In this document: one piece after another, positions 11,419 through 22,337 of the stretch
Position numbering within the stretch: the stretch's first letter is position 1
How the letters are laid out: every line of letters begins with the position of its first letter
Assembly: GCA_039704465.1 (NCBI GenBank)
Contig: JASFAU010000014.1
Coordinates: forward strand, 682,001-746,000
Direction of reading: 5' to 3'
DNA: 64,000 nt
DNA from: Plasmodiophora brassicae
Lineage: Eukaryota; Endomyxa; Phytomyxea; Plasmodiophorida; Plasmodiophoridae
Notes under the pieces: model-generated
The model's database searches: none
Told to the model about the DNA's origin: nothing
The model's input: the letters and a program-made list of their open reading frames with translations, nothing else
Program-made: the position numbers and the translations under genes

Positions 11419-12140
11419 TCACGCTCTACACATCGCTAGGTTAGGTCGCCCCCCAGTGATAGTCGCCTGATACCCACCGAACCCGATCGGGCTGGACGAC
11501 GTCGGCTGACTATGGTCGCTGTTCGCCGACGATCGCCCCGACCCCGAATTGGAATCGGACGCCGCCACCATCAACCCAGGTGGCACTGCCACTGGCAGGT
11601 CCTGTCGATACAACTTTCCCAAAAACAAACGCAAAAGTATCGTTATTTTCGTTGGCGTCACCACTCACCGCTCGCCAACCACTTTGGCAGGGACGGCGGT
11701 GGCCTGAGGGCTGCCAGAGCAAAACGCCCATTTCGGGATGGACACAGTGGGATTTACCACAGGGGAGGATTTGACAGCCGAATGCGCAGCGGACGACGCT
11801 TCGGCTGTGCGAACAATCCGTGTCAGGACGCGTATGCGTAGAACAGATCGAGGAAGGTGTCAGCAAAGACATGCCCTGAGGTGCCGTCGTAATGCGGATC
11901 CCTGGAACCCACTGTCGTGTTCCAGAGGCGCACATCGCACGCGTCTGGCCGCCGCCAGTGACCCGTGAGGCGTGCAACAAGCACTTTGAATGAGGCGTCC
12001 ACGAGCCCGGGTTCTTCGCCACCGAGAACAAGTGTGGGATTCGTCCCTACCGTCGTCGCTAGCCTCGCTCCACAGGACAAGGGTACGAAGAGTACGCGGC
12101 CACTGGTCAGCGTTGCAGTACGTTACTGAACGGGTGACAG
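11419..12140 (-). CDS. Doubtful spliced gene, Ser/Pro-rich C-terminus, unknown function
   Basis: I do not recognise this gene. Three or four short open segments on the minus strand can be chained by plausible introns: about 12130-12050 (NADQWPRTLRTLVLW), 11950-11833 (DACDVRLWNTTVG, HVFADTFLDLFYAY), 11790-11690 (KSSPVVNPTVSIPKWAF) and 11610-11419 (VPPGLMVAASDSNSGSG). The joins use donors such as GTAGGG and acceptors such as TCGACAG, and they stay in frame. The tail is low-complexity Ser/Gly/Pro. No start codon with a convincing context was found upstream. It could be a real small gene or a chance chain in GC-rich sequence. Confidence 0.2.
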
Positions 12141-12508
12141 CGTAAAGCCATTGCTCCTGGGCCCGCCTATTCCCATCATCATGAAGAGGTCTGATTCTTG
12201 TTATTCAGTTATGAGGGTGTGCACCGGGAACTTCCATCAACGATTCCGATCCGCCGAGAACGGGACCGCCGGCCCATACCGAGCCGCGCTGTATAGAACA
12301 CAGTGTCATGCCTCGTTCAGATGTGAACAGCGTGCGGTCCGTCGCCTACTATGATGGCGAGCCGCTCTCCTGACGTCGCTCGAGCTGCTCAATCGTCGTG
12401 TCGATCTGCGCCTGGGACGCGCCTCTGCAGACAGAGAGAATCATTATCGTCGGTCTCCCTCGAGTACGGTATCTCTCAGGGCGTCCTAGTGTATAGATTC
12501 GCGGTCGC
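12141..12508. other. Intergenic region
   Basis: About 370 bp without supported coding sequence. It separates the 3' end of the Pro/Ala-rich protein gene from the doubtful gene downstream on the same strand. A plus-strand open frame running from here into 12704 is antisense to that gene's low-complexity Lys/Gln/Ala tail and is not credible. Confidence 0.35.
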
Positions 12509-14359
12509 TTACCCGACTGTTATCGTATTCCCGTTCTTCCGCCTCACCTGCTTCTCGGCTACTGCAGTCGCTTTGCCTTTCGCCTTGGCCGGCCCGGCCC
12601 CGATCTTCTCCTTCCCCGCCTCCTGCTGCGGCTGCTGCTGCTTCTTCTTCTGCGCCGTCGCCTTGTTGCTGTTCGCAGCGTTCTCGCTGCGCTGCGCCGC
12701 CTGATTAACCGGGCCGTTCTTCGTCTCCGCGATCTTCTTCGTTGCGGCCTGCTTCTCGTTCGCGTTCTTACCTCTGACAGGCGACAGCTTCGTCGTCGAC
12801 CGACCCGACGATGAAGGCGACGCCGTCGCCGTTAACGCCACCGGCTCAGGTGCCAGGTACCCGGTCGAGTCGTCCCCAACGCTTCGCTTGCGTTCGTAAA
12901 TTCTCGAGTACGACAGCATCTGGGGCATCGCCCCTGGGTAGTACAAAGGCGCCAACGACGGCAACGGTCCAGCGGGCCTGACGAGGCTCTCCTCCACCGT
13001 TGGTTTCACAGGTGCCATCGTTACAGGAGGCGGGAGGGCGCCTGCAGGGCGCGGCCGAGTAGGCACGCTGCCGCCCCTGGCAATCTCGTCGGTGTGCACA
13101 CGAACGGCATCGATCGTCGATTTGATCTGGGCCGATAACGGCGACGCTTGCATCGGTTCTGGACCCGGTCGTTCCGTTGCCGGGGTCGCCAGGTCCCCTT
13201 CCGTCGGGAACGTTTCCATGATCTTCTTGATCTCGTCATCGAGGTCCTGCTCAGGAACGCCGTTATACTGGTGCCCGGCCAGGGAACACTCCCACAGACC
13301 TTCTGTTCGAAATCGAAGCTAACGGCGTCGTTCGTCGGTGGCCTGGTCGTGTTCGTCTGGACGACCGCTTTCCGCAGGCGATGCATGACGATGTCCTTCT
13401 GGTCGAGTTGCATGGCGCGCAGCAGGTACGTCAGCTTCTGCTCGGCGGTCTGCACGCGCCGGTTGTCGCGGTAGATGGTCAGGGCCAGGCGCGTCAGGCA
13501 CTCGATCAGGTCGCGGAACCCGAGGTGCCCGCCCCCGTCCCGGCATGACGCCGCGAACACGTCCCCGATCTCGTCCTGCTCGATCAGCGTCGGCAGGATA
13601 GAGAACTCCTTGGCGAACGACAGGAACAAGGGCAAATCCATCGCACGACGTCCTCCAGCGTGCTCAATGCTCGCGTAGTGGTCGAACACTCGACGAAGAA
13701 TGCGTTGGTACCTGGACGTCACGTTAGCAGACGCCACACGAGCAATTCGCACGAACCACCAACCGTTTCATGACGAGAACGACTTCGGAGATGACCGGAT
13801 CGTCGATGACGACGTTGGACACGGCGTCGACCTTCAGGACCGGCGCTGAGCTGATGATCGTCTGACAGGCGACGTGGGCGAACCCGGTGCGAGCAGGCAC
13901 ATCTGCCTGCTCCGATGACGCCACGAGGTCGACGGGCGTCACGACCAGCTTTGGAAGAACGTACGCGTTACGTGCCTGGCGTAACGCGTCGACATCCACC
14001 TCGGATGGGAATGTTTGCTGGCTGGCCGGCTCCTGGAACGTTACTTTCGGTGAGGAATCAACCGGAGCCGGCGCCGCCTCTGGTGCAGGCGCTGCAGGGG
14101 CCGGCTGCTCGATAGGTTCAACCACTGCTGGCGGTTGCTCAGGAACGGGTGGTCCGCTCTCTGTAGCGACTGTTGCTGGCGCCTCCTCCGATGGATTGGG
14201 AGCGTCCTGGACCGTGGCGGGCGCTGCAGGAGCCTGGTCGTCTATCACAGGTGATGGGGGTTCTTGGGCCGGTGCTGGCTCTGCAGCAGGCGCTGGCTCG
14301 GGAGCTGGCGCTGGTGCTGGGTCAGCAGGTGCCGAGCTGGCAGGGGCAGCGTCTGCCAT
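12509..14359 (-). CDS. Pro/Ala-rich protein with EF-hand-like helical domain and basic tail
   Basis: Three exons (14359-13764, 13711-13300, 13246-12509) join in frame to give 581 residues. The first about 130 residues are Ala/Pro/Glu repeats of the PAPAPEPAPAAEPAPAQEP kind and are probably unstructured. The middle holds RYQRILRRVFDHYAS, then LPLFLSFAKEFSILPTLIEQD and LGFRDLIECLTRLAL. This resembles the paired EF-hand-like helical domain found in many protist cilium-associated or calcium-related proteins, but clear calcium-loop residues are not visible. The last about 150 residues are Lys/Gln/Ala-rich and end in basic RRKNGNT. The first intron has a CTAAC branch-like site. Specific function is unknown; a scaffold or cytoskeletal role is a guess. 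Confidence 0.7.
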
Positions 14360-14544
14360 TTCCAGATGGCACAGGGACCGCTGGCAACTCTCTCTCTCAC
14401 GACACTGAATCGCGTGCAACCCCCAGGCGCGTGTCACCGATTCTCACGAATCACCACCCCAATCGTAATATCTCATCGTGCGTGAGCAGCGGGCCCTCGG
14501 GATATAACATCGTCAATATGGCGTTTATAGTCTACATAGCTCAC

Positions 14545-16605
14545 TCAGGATTGCATATCAAGGAGTCGACTGCTGGCAGCAAGGTTGCCGCAATCGGCCG
14601 CTCGTTTCAGATAGTGCAACGAGAGCGTCTTGTCGACGGGTACCCCGGCGCCGTTCTCGTACAGGCAGGCAAGGTTGAACAGCGCGCCAGGATGGTTCTG
14701 CTCAGCAGCCTTCTTGTACCAGTACATGGCCTGCGAGAAGTCCTGTACGGCGGGTACGCCTTCCTCCAACAACTCGCCGAACGCGTTCTGTCCATCGGCG
14801 CATCCCTGAAGGGCGCTGCTCTTGTACAGGTCGAACGCACGTCGCATGTCGGGCGCGCTGGTGAAGATGTCGGGCGGGCAGGCGGCGAGCCTACCAGTCA
14901 AGTACTGCCCACGTGCGTTCCCGAGCTTCGCGGCTGCTTCGTAATGCTCCCGGGCCGTCACCATGCACTTTTGGACGCCCATATCAGAACCGGCTTCGTA
15001 CATGGATCCCAGCATGGCGTGTGCGACGCCCTTCGCCGAATCGTTGCCAGTGTCCAGGGCCCGCCTCAGCCAGTGTCGAGCCTGCTGGAATTGTAGGCCG
15101 TTCATCAGGCATCGCGCAAGGTTGACGCAGGCGTGTGCATTGCCAAGCTGGGCTGATTGCAAATACAGGTGCCTGGCCTCGACCGGGTCCTGAGAGACGC
15201 CGCGTCCTGATTCAGTGCAGATGCCAAGGTTGTTCAACGCGGACGCGTTGCCTTGGTCAGCACTCAGGCGGAACAGCGCGATCGCTTCTTCCAAGCGACG
15301 CCGGGCCCGACCTTCCTCGAGGTCGCTGTCGTCGGTCTCGCCAATGGACCGACAGTACAGCAAGTACCCGAGGTTGTTCTGCGCCTTGGCGAAATGCATG
15401 GAGGCAGCGATTCGGTACCTGGGAGACAGTTACGGTAAGCGACAGCTGGTAGAGCGTTTTCTGTTTCGCCATGTACCATTGTTCTGCAACCTCGAGATCT
15501 TTCTCAACGACGCCAAACGCGCTCCCGTGCTCGTGGAGCCACCCGAGCGACGTGATGGCCTCAACGTGATCCGCGCTGGCCGCCATTTCGAACAACTCCA
15601 CGGCGTGTGACACATCACCCGGCTGGGTGCCCAGCTCCATCTGAAGTTCGGCCAGGCAATTCACCGCGTCGATTGATCCTAGCGCGGCGGCGCGCGTGAA
15701 CCACTCCAGCGCTCGCGCCGTATCCCTCGACGCCATCCCAATGCCGTCCCGGTACATCCGCCCCAGGCTGTCCATCGCCGGTGCGTATCCCATCACAGCC
15801 GCCTCCTCGTACATCCGCTTCGCGGTCGCCAGGCAATTCGGGACGCCGTGCCCTGTGGTGGGGACATTAGGGCGCGGCCGTATATTGTGCGTGGCGACCC
15901 ACCAAACAGGTGCTTATCAGCAAGGAGACACGTCGATTCGGCGCTCCCGATCGCATCGCAGGCGACCGCCGGGTCGGACTTCTCGTCGAGCGGCGTCGTC
16001 GGCATGGGCGCAATGGGTCGGGCGCGAACCTGAACGGCGGCGACGCGCAGGCGCGCGAAAGCGTCGTTCAGATCGTCGATATGCGAGCGGAGCGGGTCCC
16101 GGAACCGGGATCGGCGACGGAACCAGGCGGCCTGGGCGCGTTGCAGCGTGGAGCGGGTCTGGGCCAGCGCCTGCCGCAGGGACGCCAGCGCACGTTGGAC
16201 GCGCCAGTCGTCGCGATGCTCGGACAGGGCGCCGCGAAGCTCCTGGAGGATGGCGGGTACTTGCTCCAGCCGGTGGCGAAGACCTGGCGCGACTCGATCG
16301 CCACCGACCTTGTCACACTGGTTGATCAGGTCTGCGGCGACCGCCTCCAACGACTTTGTCGGCGATGTCGCCGCGTTTATGTCAACGAGAGATTCCGCTA
16401 GGGACGGGCGCTTGCTGCCGCCGCCGCCCTTGCTGTCAGCGACATAGGACATGACCGAGATCACAGACACGCGAGGTTGTGCCGACGGCGGTCTCACAGA
16501 CGCGACCTGCGCGCTGGAATTCCCCCGGGTCAGTAACGCTGTCATCCGTCGCTGGACTTCGGGACTGATCAGCTTCGACGACGGACGGGGCGACGAGCGC
16601 GGCAT
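14545..16605 (-). CDS. Sel1-repeat protein with N-terminal coiled region
   Basis: Exons 16605-15903, 15852-15477 and 15418-14545 join in frame to 650 residues. The N-terminal about 230 residues are helical and Arg-rich (LRHRLEQVPAILQELRGAL, AFARLRVAAVQVRA). From there on the protein consists of about ten Sel1-like TPR units, for example CLATAKRMYEEAAVMGYAPA, ALEWFTRAAALGSIDAV, AMYWYKKAAEQNHPGALFNL and SLHYLKRAADCGNLAAS. Sel1 repeats form a superhelical scaffold for protein-protein contacts, as in SEL1L/Hrd3 of ER quality control and in signalling adaptors. No signal peptide or membrane segment is visible, so a cytosolic adaptor is likelier than an ER role. ATG at 16603-16605 is preferred; an upstream in-frame ATG at 16645-16647 would add 14 residues. 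Confidence 0.82.
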
Positions 16606-16968
16606 CGCCCCGATCATAACGCCCGCCATATACGCAAATCGGCACACGATGATCGATCACAACTGTACCCACACCGCCCCGGCACGTACCAACGGGGCAC
16701 TCTTCGTCAACGTTCGCCAGTGTTCAGCATGGGCGGTTCCAGCCAGGCCGGCCAGGTCTGAATATAAAAAAACGCGACCTGAAACTCATCCTCGACTGGC
16801 GAAAGCGAGGCATGCAAAACGTGGGAGGGCAGACTACTGTCGGCGGGTCGGGGTGCGCGCGCGATATTGTGTTTTTGTCGGCGGCGGGGTCACTCGATGG
16901 TTGACGGCCCCGTCTAGGAGGCGGAGCGCCCGGCGAGTAGTCAAACGTCGTCGACGTGCGCCACGTCG
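16606..16968. promoter_or_regulatory. Divergent intergenic region between Sel1-repeat and SET-domain genes
   Basis: About 360 bp separate two genes transcribed away from each other, so both promoters should lie here. No gene is supported inside. AT-rich stretches at 16624-16660 and 16762-16772 (AATATAAAAAAACG) contrast with the GC-rich surroundings and are candidates for core promoter sequence. Confidence 0.35.
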
Positions 16969-19551
16969 ATGGTTGTCGCTGCGCACGATGAGGTTCGCGC
17001 GGTGTCGCTGCGCCCGAAGCGGTCCGCTGTGGTCGTGCCTGCGTCGAGGCCTCCAAACAGACGCGTCGTAAGTCGGCGTATGCGGCCGTGACGATTCGTC
17101 AAGCGCTGATACGCACTGGTTCAGATATGGTGTCTGACATGCGAAACCGTGATTGAAGGTGGGGATCGTGGTCTGACGTGCTCGACGTGCCACATGTCCT
17201 TTCATCGAAACTGCATCGATCCCGTCCCGGGCGACAACGAGCATCCAGACGCTGTATTCGTTTGTCCTGATTGTTCTTCAGGCAAGGTAAATGCTGTACA
17301 ATCTAGTCCGCCTCATTTCGTCAATGCGAATCAATTACTTCGCCGTATTCTGTAACGCTTCTGATTGGACGGTCCGCGTAGACGGCCTGTTTCGCTTGCG
17401 GCGAACCGATTGCATCGGTAGAGTCGGATGGACGAAGATGTCCTACTCGCTCATGCCGTCGCGCGTACCATCTGTCATGCTGGAAGGGACTGTCGACGGA
17501 TCCGACCCGTTGCTCTAGGCACCAGTGCCATAAATGTGCCAAATTCGACGTCACGTCCTCGATGAGCTGTATCCCCGTTCAGTGCTGCATACGCTGCCCA
17601 AAGTCAGTGTCGGTAGTGCAATTCGGGTGGCAACGATTCCTGACATCGGTATGGCCAGGGCGTTTCACATTTCATGTCTCCCGAAATCCGCCCGCCGCAT
17701 CGACTTGGGCAAATCGGGGCACTTCTTCCTCTGCGCCGAGCACGAGATGCGCCCCAACACCAAGCTACGGGTCGCTATCGTTGTGCTGCCTGAGTGGGCT
17801 CTGAAACTCGGACAAGCGTGCCTGCGCCTGAAGCGTAAAGAATTCACACTGCCACCGTGGATTCTCACTGAGGCCGACCGCCTGGCTGCTGCCGATCTCG
17901 AACGTCGCCATTTAGAGCGGAAATGCAAGACCCTGGCCCCGAGTACTGGTGAGCCGTCAGGAAATTCCCATACCTGAAGAAAAATCGTCTGATTTGAAAC
18001 GGTTTGACTTCGCAGGCGTTCCTCGTCGCAAGCCTGCACCTAAGTGGACACCAGAGGAATCGCAGGCTCTGCTGGCTGCTTACCGTAGCCACGGCCGTGA
18101 TCTCGACGCTCTGTGCTCTGTTGTTCCGAATCGTACTGCTGGGATGATCAAGAACTATTTAAGCAACTATCGGAACCTCGTCAAGAAGCGCCATCCGAGC
18201 GAACCAGGGGCGAACGAGTTAGCATTGAAGAAGCGGAAGTTAACGCCGACCAGCCAGGCCGCCCAGGAAATCAACGATTCTCCAGGTGAGAGGTGCACCA
18301 ACATCACCGGCAGGCCCAACCAGCACGTAACGTATCGTCATGGCAGGCCCGAGTTCTCCACCGCAGCATAGTTCCAGGAAGTACCGACAGTGCTGTGTCT
18401 GCCAAAAGTGGGTCAACGTCAAGAGCATCGCTAAGCACAGGCGAGGTCACACTCCTGCTGAGGACGTGACCCAGAAGAATGCAAGTACAGCCTCCACGTC
18501 ATCGTCAGGACGATCTACGCGTGCAGACGCCCTGCAATCATGTGTGCCTCCGGACGCGACGTTTTCGTTAACACCACCTGAGGGGTTTGTCGTTACCCCG
18601 TTCCGCTATCGAACGAAGAACGTCTACGTCGGTTCAAATGGCCCGTCACTCCAACGCCTCGAAGATGCCCCTCAATGCACTTGCAACCCTGGTGACAGCT
18701 GTGCCGACGACTCGTGCATCAATCGCGTCATGCAATTCGAATGCGACCCGCGATGCTGCCCGTGCGGGAATGCCTGCCAGAACCAGCGCTTCCGGAAACG
18801 ACAGTACCCCAAGATTCAGCTCATCTACACGCCCGATCGTGGTTGCGGCATGATGTCCACCACGTCGATCGCTGCCGGCGACCTCGTCGTCGAGTACGTC
18901 GGCGAGGTCCTGAATCGTGACGAGTACGCGAAACGCATGCGCGAATCGTCCGAGAAATCGGAAACGAACTACTACATGTTCGCCCTGTCCAGCAACGAGA
19001 TCATCGACGCCAAGTACGTCGGCAACTACGCCAGGTTCATCAACCATTCCTGCAATCCGAACTGCCGGGCGCAGGTCTGGATGTCCGGCGGGGAGCAGCG
19101 CGCCGGCATCTTCGCCATGAACGACATCCCGCCCGGCACCGAGCTGACCTACGATTACCGCTTCCAGCTGCACGACGCCGTCCTGCCCGACGCCGAGAAC
19201 GGGACGCCATGCCGGTGCGGGTCGGCGAATTGCAGCAAGTTCCTGGGCATGCGCCCGCAGCGGCTCGTGTCGGAGAAGAAGCCCAGGGCCAAGGCCATGC
19301 CCAAGCTGGTCAAGGACCCGCTATCGCTCTATAGCATGTCGCAGATCCGGCGCCCCGCCCAGCTGGACACCGTCCTCTCCTGGCAACTGTCGCGACCGGA
19401 CGTGTTCGCCAGCGCCGCCGCCCAGCTCGGCGTCTACCTGGCCAGGAACCTGGACCGCGTTCGTGTCGCGCGCCAATCCCAAATCGCCGATCACGTCGAG
19501 GCCGGCAGGACCGACCGGCAACCGTCGTCGTCGTCGTCCAATGACGACTGA
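16969..19551 (+). CDS. PHD-PHD-SANT-AWS-SET-postSET histone lysine methyltransferase (NSD/ASH1/SET2 group)
   Basis: Six exons (16969-17067, 17125-17286, 17382-17602, 17659-17948, 18016-18285, 18347-19551) join in frame to 748 residues. Domain order: a PHD finger (CLTC...CSTCHMSFHRNC...CPDC, about residues 35-80); a Cys/His-rich PHD-like region (CFACGEP, CRRAYHLSCW, HQCHKCAKF, AFHISCLPKS, HFFLCAEHE), as in NSD proteins; a SANT/Myb domain (KWTPEESQALLAAYRSHGRD, IKNYLSNYRN); a single CCVCQKW...KHRRGH zinc finger; an AWS Cys cluster (CTCNPGDSCADDSCINR); a SET domain with GCGMMST, YVGEV, RFINHSCNPNC and LTYDYRF; and post-SET CRCGSANC. Methyltransferase residues look intact. The AWS-SET class typically methylates H3K36, so H3K36 is the likely but untested substrate. 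Nuclear localisation is inferred. Confidence 0.92.
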
Positions 19552-19830
19552 GTCGTCGGGTTGTGTGTTGTTGCTCTGTCTAAAGAAGTACGGCTGACTT
19601 AACGACGGTGTGTGCGTCCGCAGACGCGGCGCCGGCGGCCAGTAGTGCTATGTTTAGCCATGTGGTAAACTGCGCGCAGCTGCTGCTAAAACGGTGAACG
19701 TGGCCGCGTGTGGGCGGGGCGGCCAGCGACTGGTCGGCAAACGGGAAGCAGGGCGGCGACCGCGTACCCGCCCACAGCCGATTTCGCGTGACAGAGCGCC
19801 TCCCTTGCGTTGTCCTGGTTTCCCGATTGC

Positions 19831-21930
19831 ATGCCCGGCGCCACCGTTCCGGCGGTCGGATCGGGGTCGTCGTCGTCGTCGTTCTGGGTCCGGGTCCTGG
19901 ACAAGCGGTCCGGGAAGTACTACTACTGGGACAAGGTCACCAACAAGACCGTCTGGAAGGAGCCGCCCGGCTATGCCGCCCAGCAGGCGTCGCCCAACCC
20001 GACGCCGACGCTGGCACCCAGACCGGCCGCCGACAGCAGGCAGGCCGTCCCCAGTCGGCCCGGCCCTTCCAAGACGGCCCCGCCCGCCGTCACCGCACCG
20101 CCTGTAGATCGGTCGCCGCCCAACACCTGCCCTGTGGCAGCATCCTACGATGGCACGTCGCGACGGCCGTCGTCGGCGGGTCCGTTCCCATTGAGGGACT
20201 GTTCGATTCGTGCCGGGCCCGCTGCCGTCGATCCCGACACGTCGGGGGACGCCATCGGGGACGCGAAGGCACCGCAGCAGGACGGTGCCGTCGAGCAGGC
20301 GGGGGAAGTGGAGCAGGGTTTTGATTTGGAGGCGGGCGACGTTGTCCCGCCCGATACGTCTGTGCCGGTCGTCGTCCTGCACCCTGCGACGACGTCGACG
20401 CCGGCGTCTTCGTTCCGGTCGTCGACGTCGCTGTTGCAATCGTTGAAGTTTGCGAAGCACCGCAGCAACGTCGTGCAACGCGTGCTGCGCATCGGTGGCA
20501 TCCTGACCGAGGACCAGCTCATGTCGTTCCAGAAGACGCCGATCCGGAAGGCGCTGCTGAAGCAGAACCGGCAGCTGGACGCCGAGGTCATGCAGGGCTG
20601 CAAGAACATCCAGTCGTACATGGAGGATCGCGCCAGCTCGAAGCTGCCCGTGTACCACGCCCAGAAGCTGTTGAAGGCGGCGCTGGCCGGCGACTGTCAC
20701 TTCCGCGACGAGCTCTACCTGCTGGTCTGCAAGCAGATCCACAACAACCCGAACGACTACCACACGCTGCGCGGCTGGGACCTGATCCTCATCTTCCTGG
20801 CCGCGTTCCCGCCGGGGCCGTTCTCCCTCGTCTACCTGAAGAAGCGCATCGAGGCGGCCACGAGCGCCGAGATCCTTCGCCGCGCCTCGGCCGTCGCCGA
20901 TCGCATCCCCCAGATCTGCCGGCTGGGCCCGAGGCGCAACACGCCGTCCCTGGCCGAGATCTCGTCGATCCCGCGGTTCAAACAGCTCGACATCGTCGTG
21001 ACGTTCCTCGACCGGAGCACGCGCATCTTCCAGGTCGACTCGTACACGACCGTGCGCGAGTTCCGACGCCAGATCGGCATGAAGTGCAACCTGACGGTCG
21101 CGTCGCCGTTCAACCTGTACGCGGTGTCGGCGACCGGCCAGCGGAGCGCCCTGGACGGCGACCGGTGCGTTCTGGACCTGCTGGTGGCCCTGTGCGGGTC
21201 GGACGTGCCCGCGTCCGCCGACGCCCCGTTCTGCATGGGCGGCATGCGCATCGAGTACCGCTGCGAGATCGTCCTGCCGATCGACCGCACCGAGATCGCG
21301 TCCGACCTGACGGCCGTCCACCTGATGTACTCGCAGGCCGTCGAGGACATGCGCACGATGCCCAAGATGCACAGCATCGACCAGGCGGTCGACATGGCCG
21401 CCTTCCAGCTGCAGGCGACGTATGGCGACGCGAAGCGCGACATGCACACGCCGTCCTGGGTCTCCGTCCGCATCAGGGAGATCCTGCCCGAGTGCATCGT
21501 CCGAGGGCTCAGCTCGCACCTCGCCGAGATCGAACGCGTGGCCAGCGCCATCTCCGCTGGGTACCTGGCGCTGAACGGGACCTCGCCTCACGCCGCCAAG
21601 GTGGCGTTCATTCGGGCGGCCGAGTCGCTGCCGCTGTACGGGTCGACCGTGTTCGACGTGCAGTACGGCGCCAAGGCGAGGTTGCTGGCGATCCTGCACG
21701 TGGCCAGCAGCGGCGTGTACCTGATGGACCGGACGTCGAAGGAGGTTGTCGAGGCGATGCCATGGGCGACCATCGAGAGCCACGGCAACACGGATGACCG
21801 CCTGGTCCTATCCGTGAAGCGCAACGCGAAGGCGTCGATCACGATCATGCACCCGAAGGCCGCCCACATCAGCAAGCTGATCGGCGACTACCGGGCCGCC
21901 ATCGCCAACGGCCTCCGGGCCATCTACTGA
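19831..21930 (+). CDS. WW-MyTH4-FERM protein lacking a motor domain
   Basis: Single exon, 699 residues from ATG 19831. A WW domain near the N-terminus (FWVRVLDKRSGKYYYWDKVT, TVWKEPPGY) is followed by about 150 residues of Pro/Ala/Thr-rich linker. A MyTH4 domain follows (about residues 235-350: KTPIRKALLKQN, LLKAALAGDCHFRDELYLLV, KQIHNNPNDYHTLRGWDLIL), then a FERM region (DIVVTFLDRSTRIFQVDSYT, TTVREFRRQIGMKC, and a C-terminal lobe with VFDVQYGAKARLLAILHV). MyTH4-FERM cassettes normally sit in the tails of myosins VII, X and XV or kinesin KCBP and bind microtubules and membrane receptors. Here no head domain exists: the preceding gene ends at 19551 and the start is clean. It probably links microtubules or membrane to a Pro-rich partner through WW, which is inference. 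Confidence 0.88.
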   Translation: MPGATVPAVGSGSSSSSFWVRVLDKRSGKYYYWDKVTNKTVWKEPPGYAAQQASPNPTPTLAPRPAADSRQAVPSRPGPSKTAPPAVTAPPVDRSPPNTCPVAASYDGTSRRPSSAGPFPLRDCSIRAGPAAVDPDTSGDAIGDAKAPQQDGAVEQAGEVEQGFDLEAGDVVPPDTSVPVVVLHPATTSTPASSFRSSTSLLQSLKFAKHRSNVVQRVLRIGGILTEDQLMSFQKTPIRKALLKQNRQLDAEVMQGCKNIQSYMEDRASSKLPVYHAQKLLKAALAGDCHFRDELYLLVCKQIHNNPNDYHTLRGWDLILIFLAAFPPGPFSLVYLKKRIEAATSAEILRRASAVADRIPQICRLGPRRNTPSLAEISSIPRFKQLDIVVTFLDRSTRIFQVDSYTTVREFRRQIGMKCNLTVASPFNLYAVSATGQRSALDGDRCVLDLLVALCGSDVPASADAPFCMGGMRIEYRCEIVLPIDRTEIASDLTAVHLMYSQAVEDMRTMPKMHSIDQAVDMAAFQLQATYGDAKRDMHTPSWVSVRIREILPECIVRGLSSHLAEIERVASAISAGYLALNGTSPHAAKVAFIRAAESLPLYGSTVFDVQYGAKARLLAILHVASSGVYLMDRTSKEVVEAMPWATIESHGNTDDRLVLSVKRNAKASITIMHPKAAHISKLIGDYRAAIANGLRAIY

Positions 21931-22337
21931 CCCCACGCGCCCCTCCGCCTACGTCCTACCTGCCTACCTCACTGTCAATCCCGCTTAAACTAAATACAGA
22001 CCCACGTCGATTCGCAGTGTTCCTGTACAGACATGGCCTGTTTTCTGCAAAGCACTGCTGCTGCCAGTCGCGCAGTAAGCGAACGTGCGAGATGCGCCAC
22101 TGCAGCTGCAGGCCGCAGGGCGGAATAGTGCGTCCACGGGTGGCCTGTCTCTGTTCACGGCCGACTGCCGCATGTGCACTGGTTGGCGTGATCGCCAGGA
22201 TACTGACATCGTCAGCTACATCAGCCATCGTACAGCGGCCATCCTCGGCAAACACGTACTGATGAACCTCCCGCAAGAGATGGTATCCAGTGTGACACAC
22301 AGCGGTGACGCCAACGCGTGTAGGTGCAGTTTAATGG
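21931..22337. other. Convergent intergenic region
   Basis: About 400 bp between the stops of the MyTH4-FERM gene (+) and NAA25 (-). Only short unrelated frames on both strands. It presumably carries the two 3' untranslated regions. No terminator-like or RNA gene signal was seen. Confidence 0.4.

Noticed and set aside
19654..21783. A 709-codon open frame on the minus strand
   Set aside because: It is exactly antisense to the WW-MyTH4-FERM gene, is Arg/Asp/His-rich and matches no family. High third-position GC in the real gene removes stops from this antisense frame.
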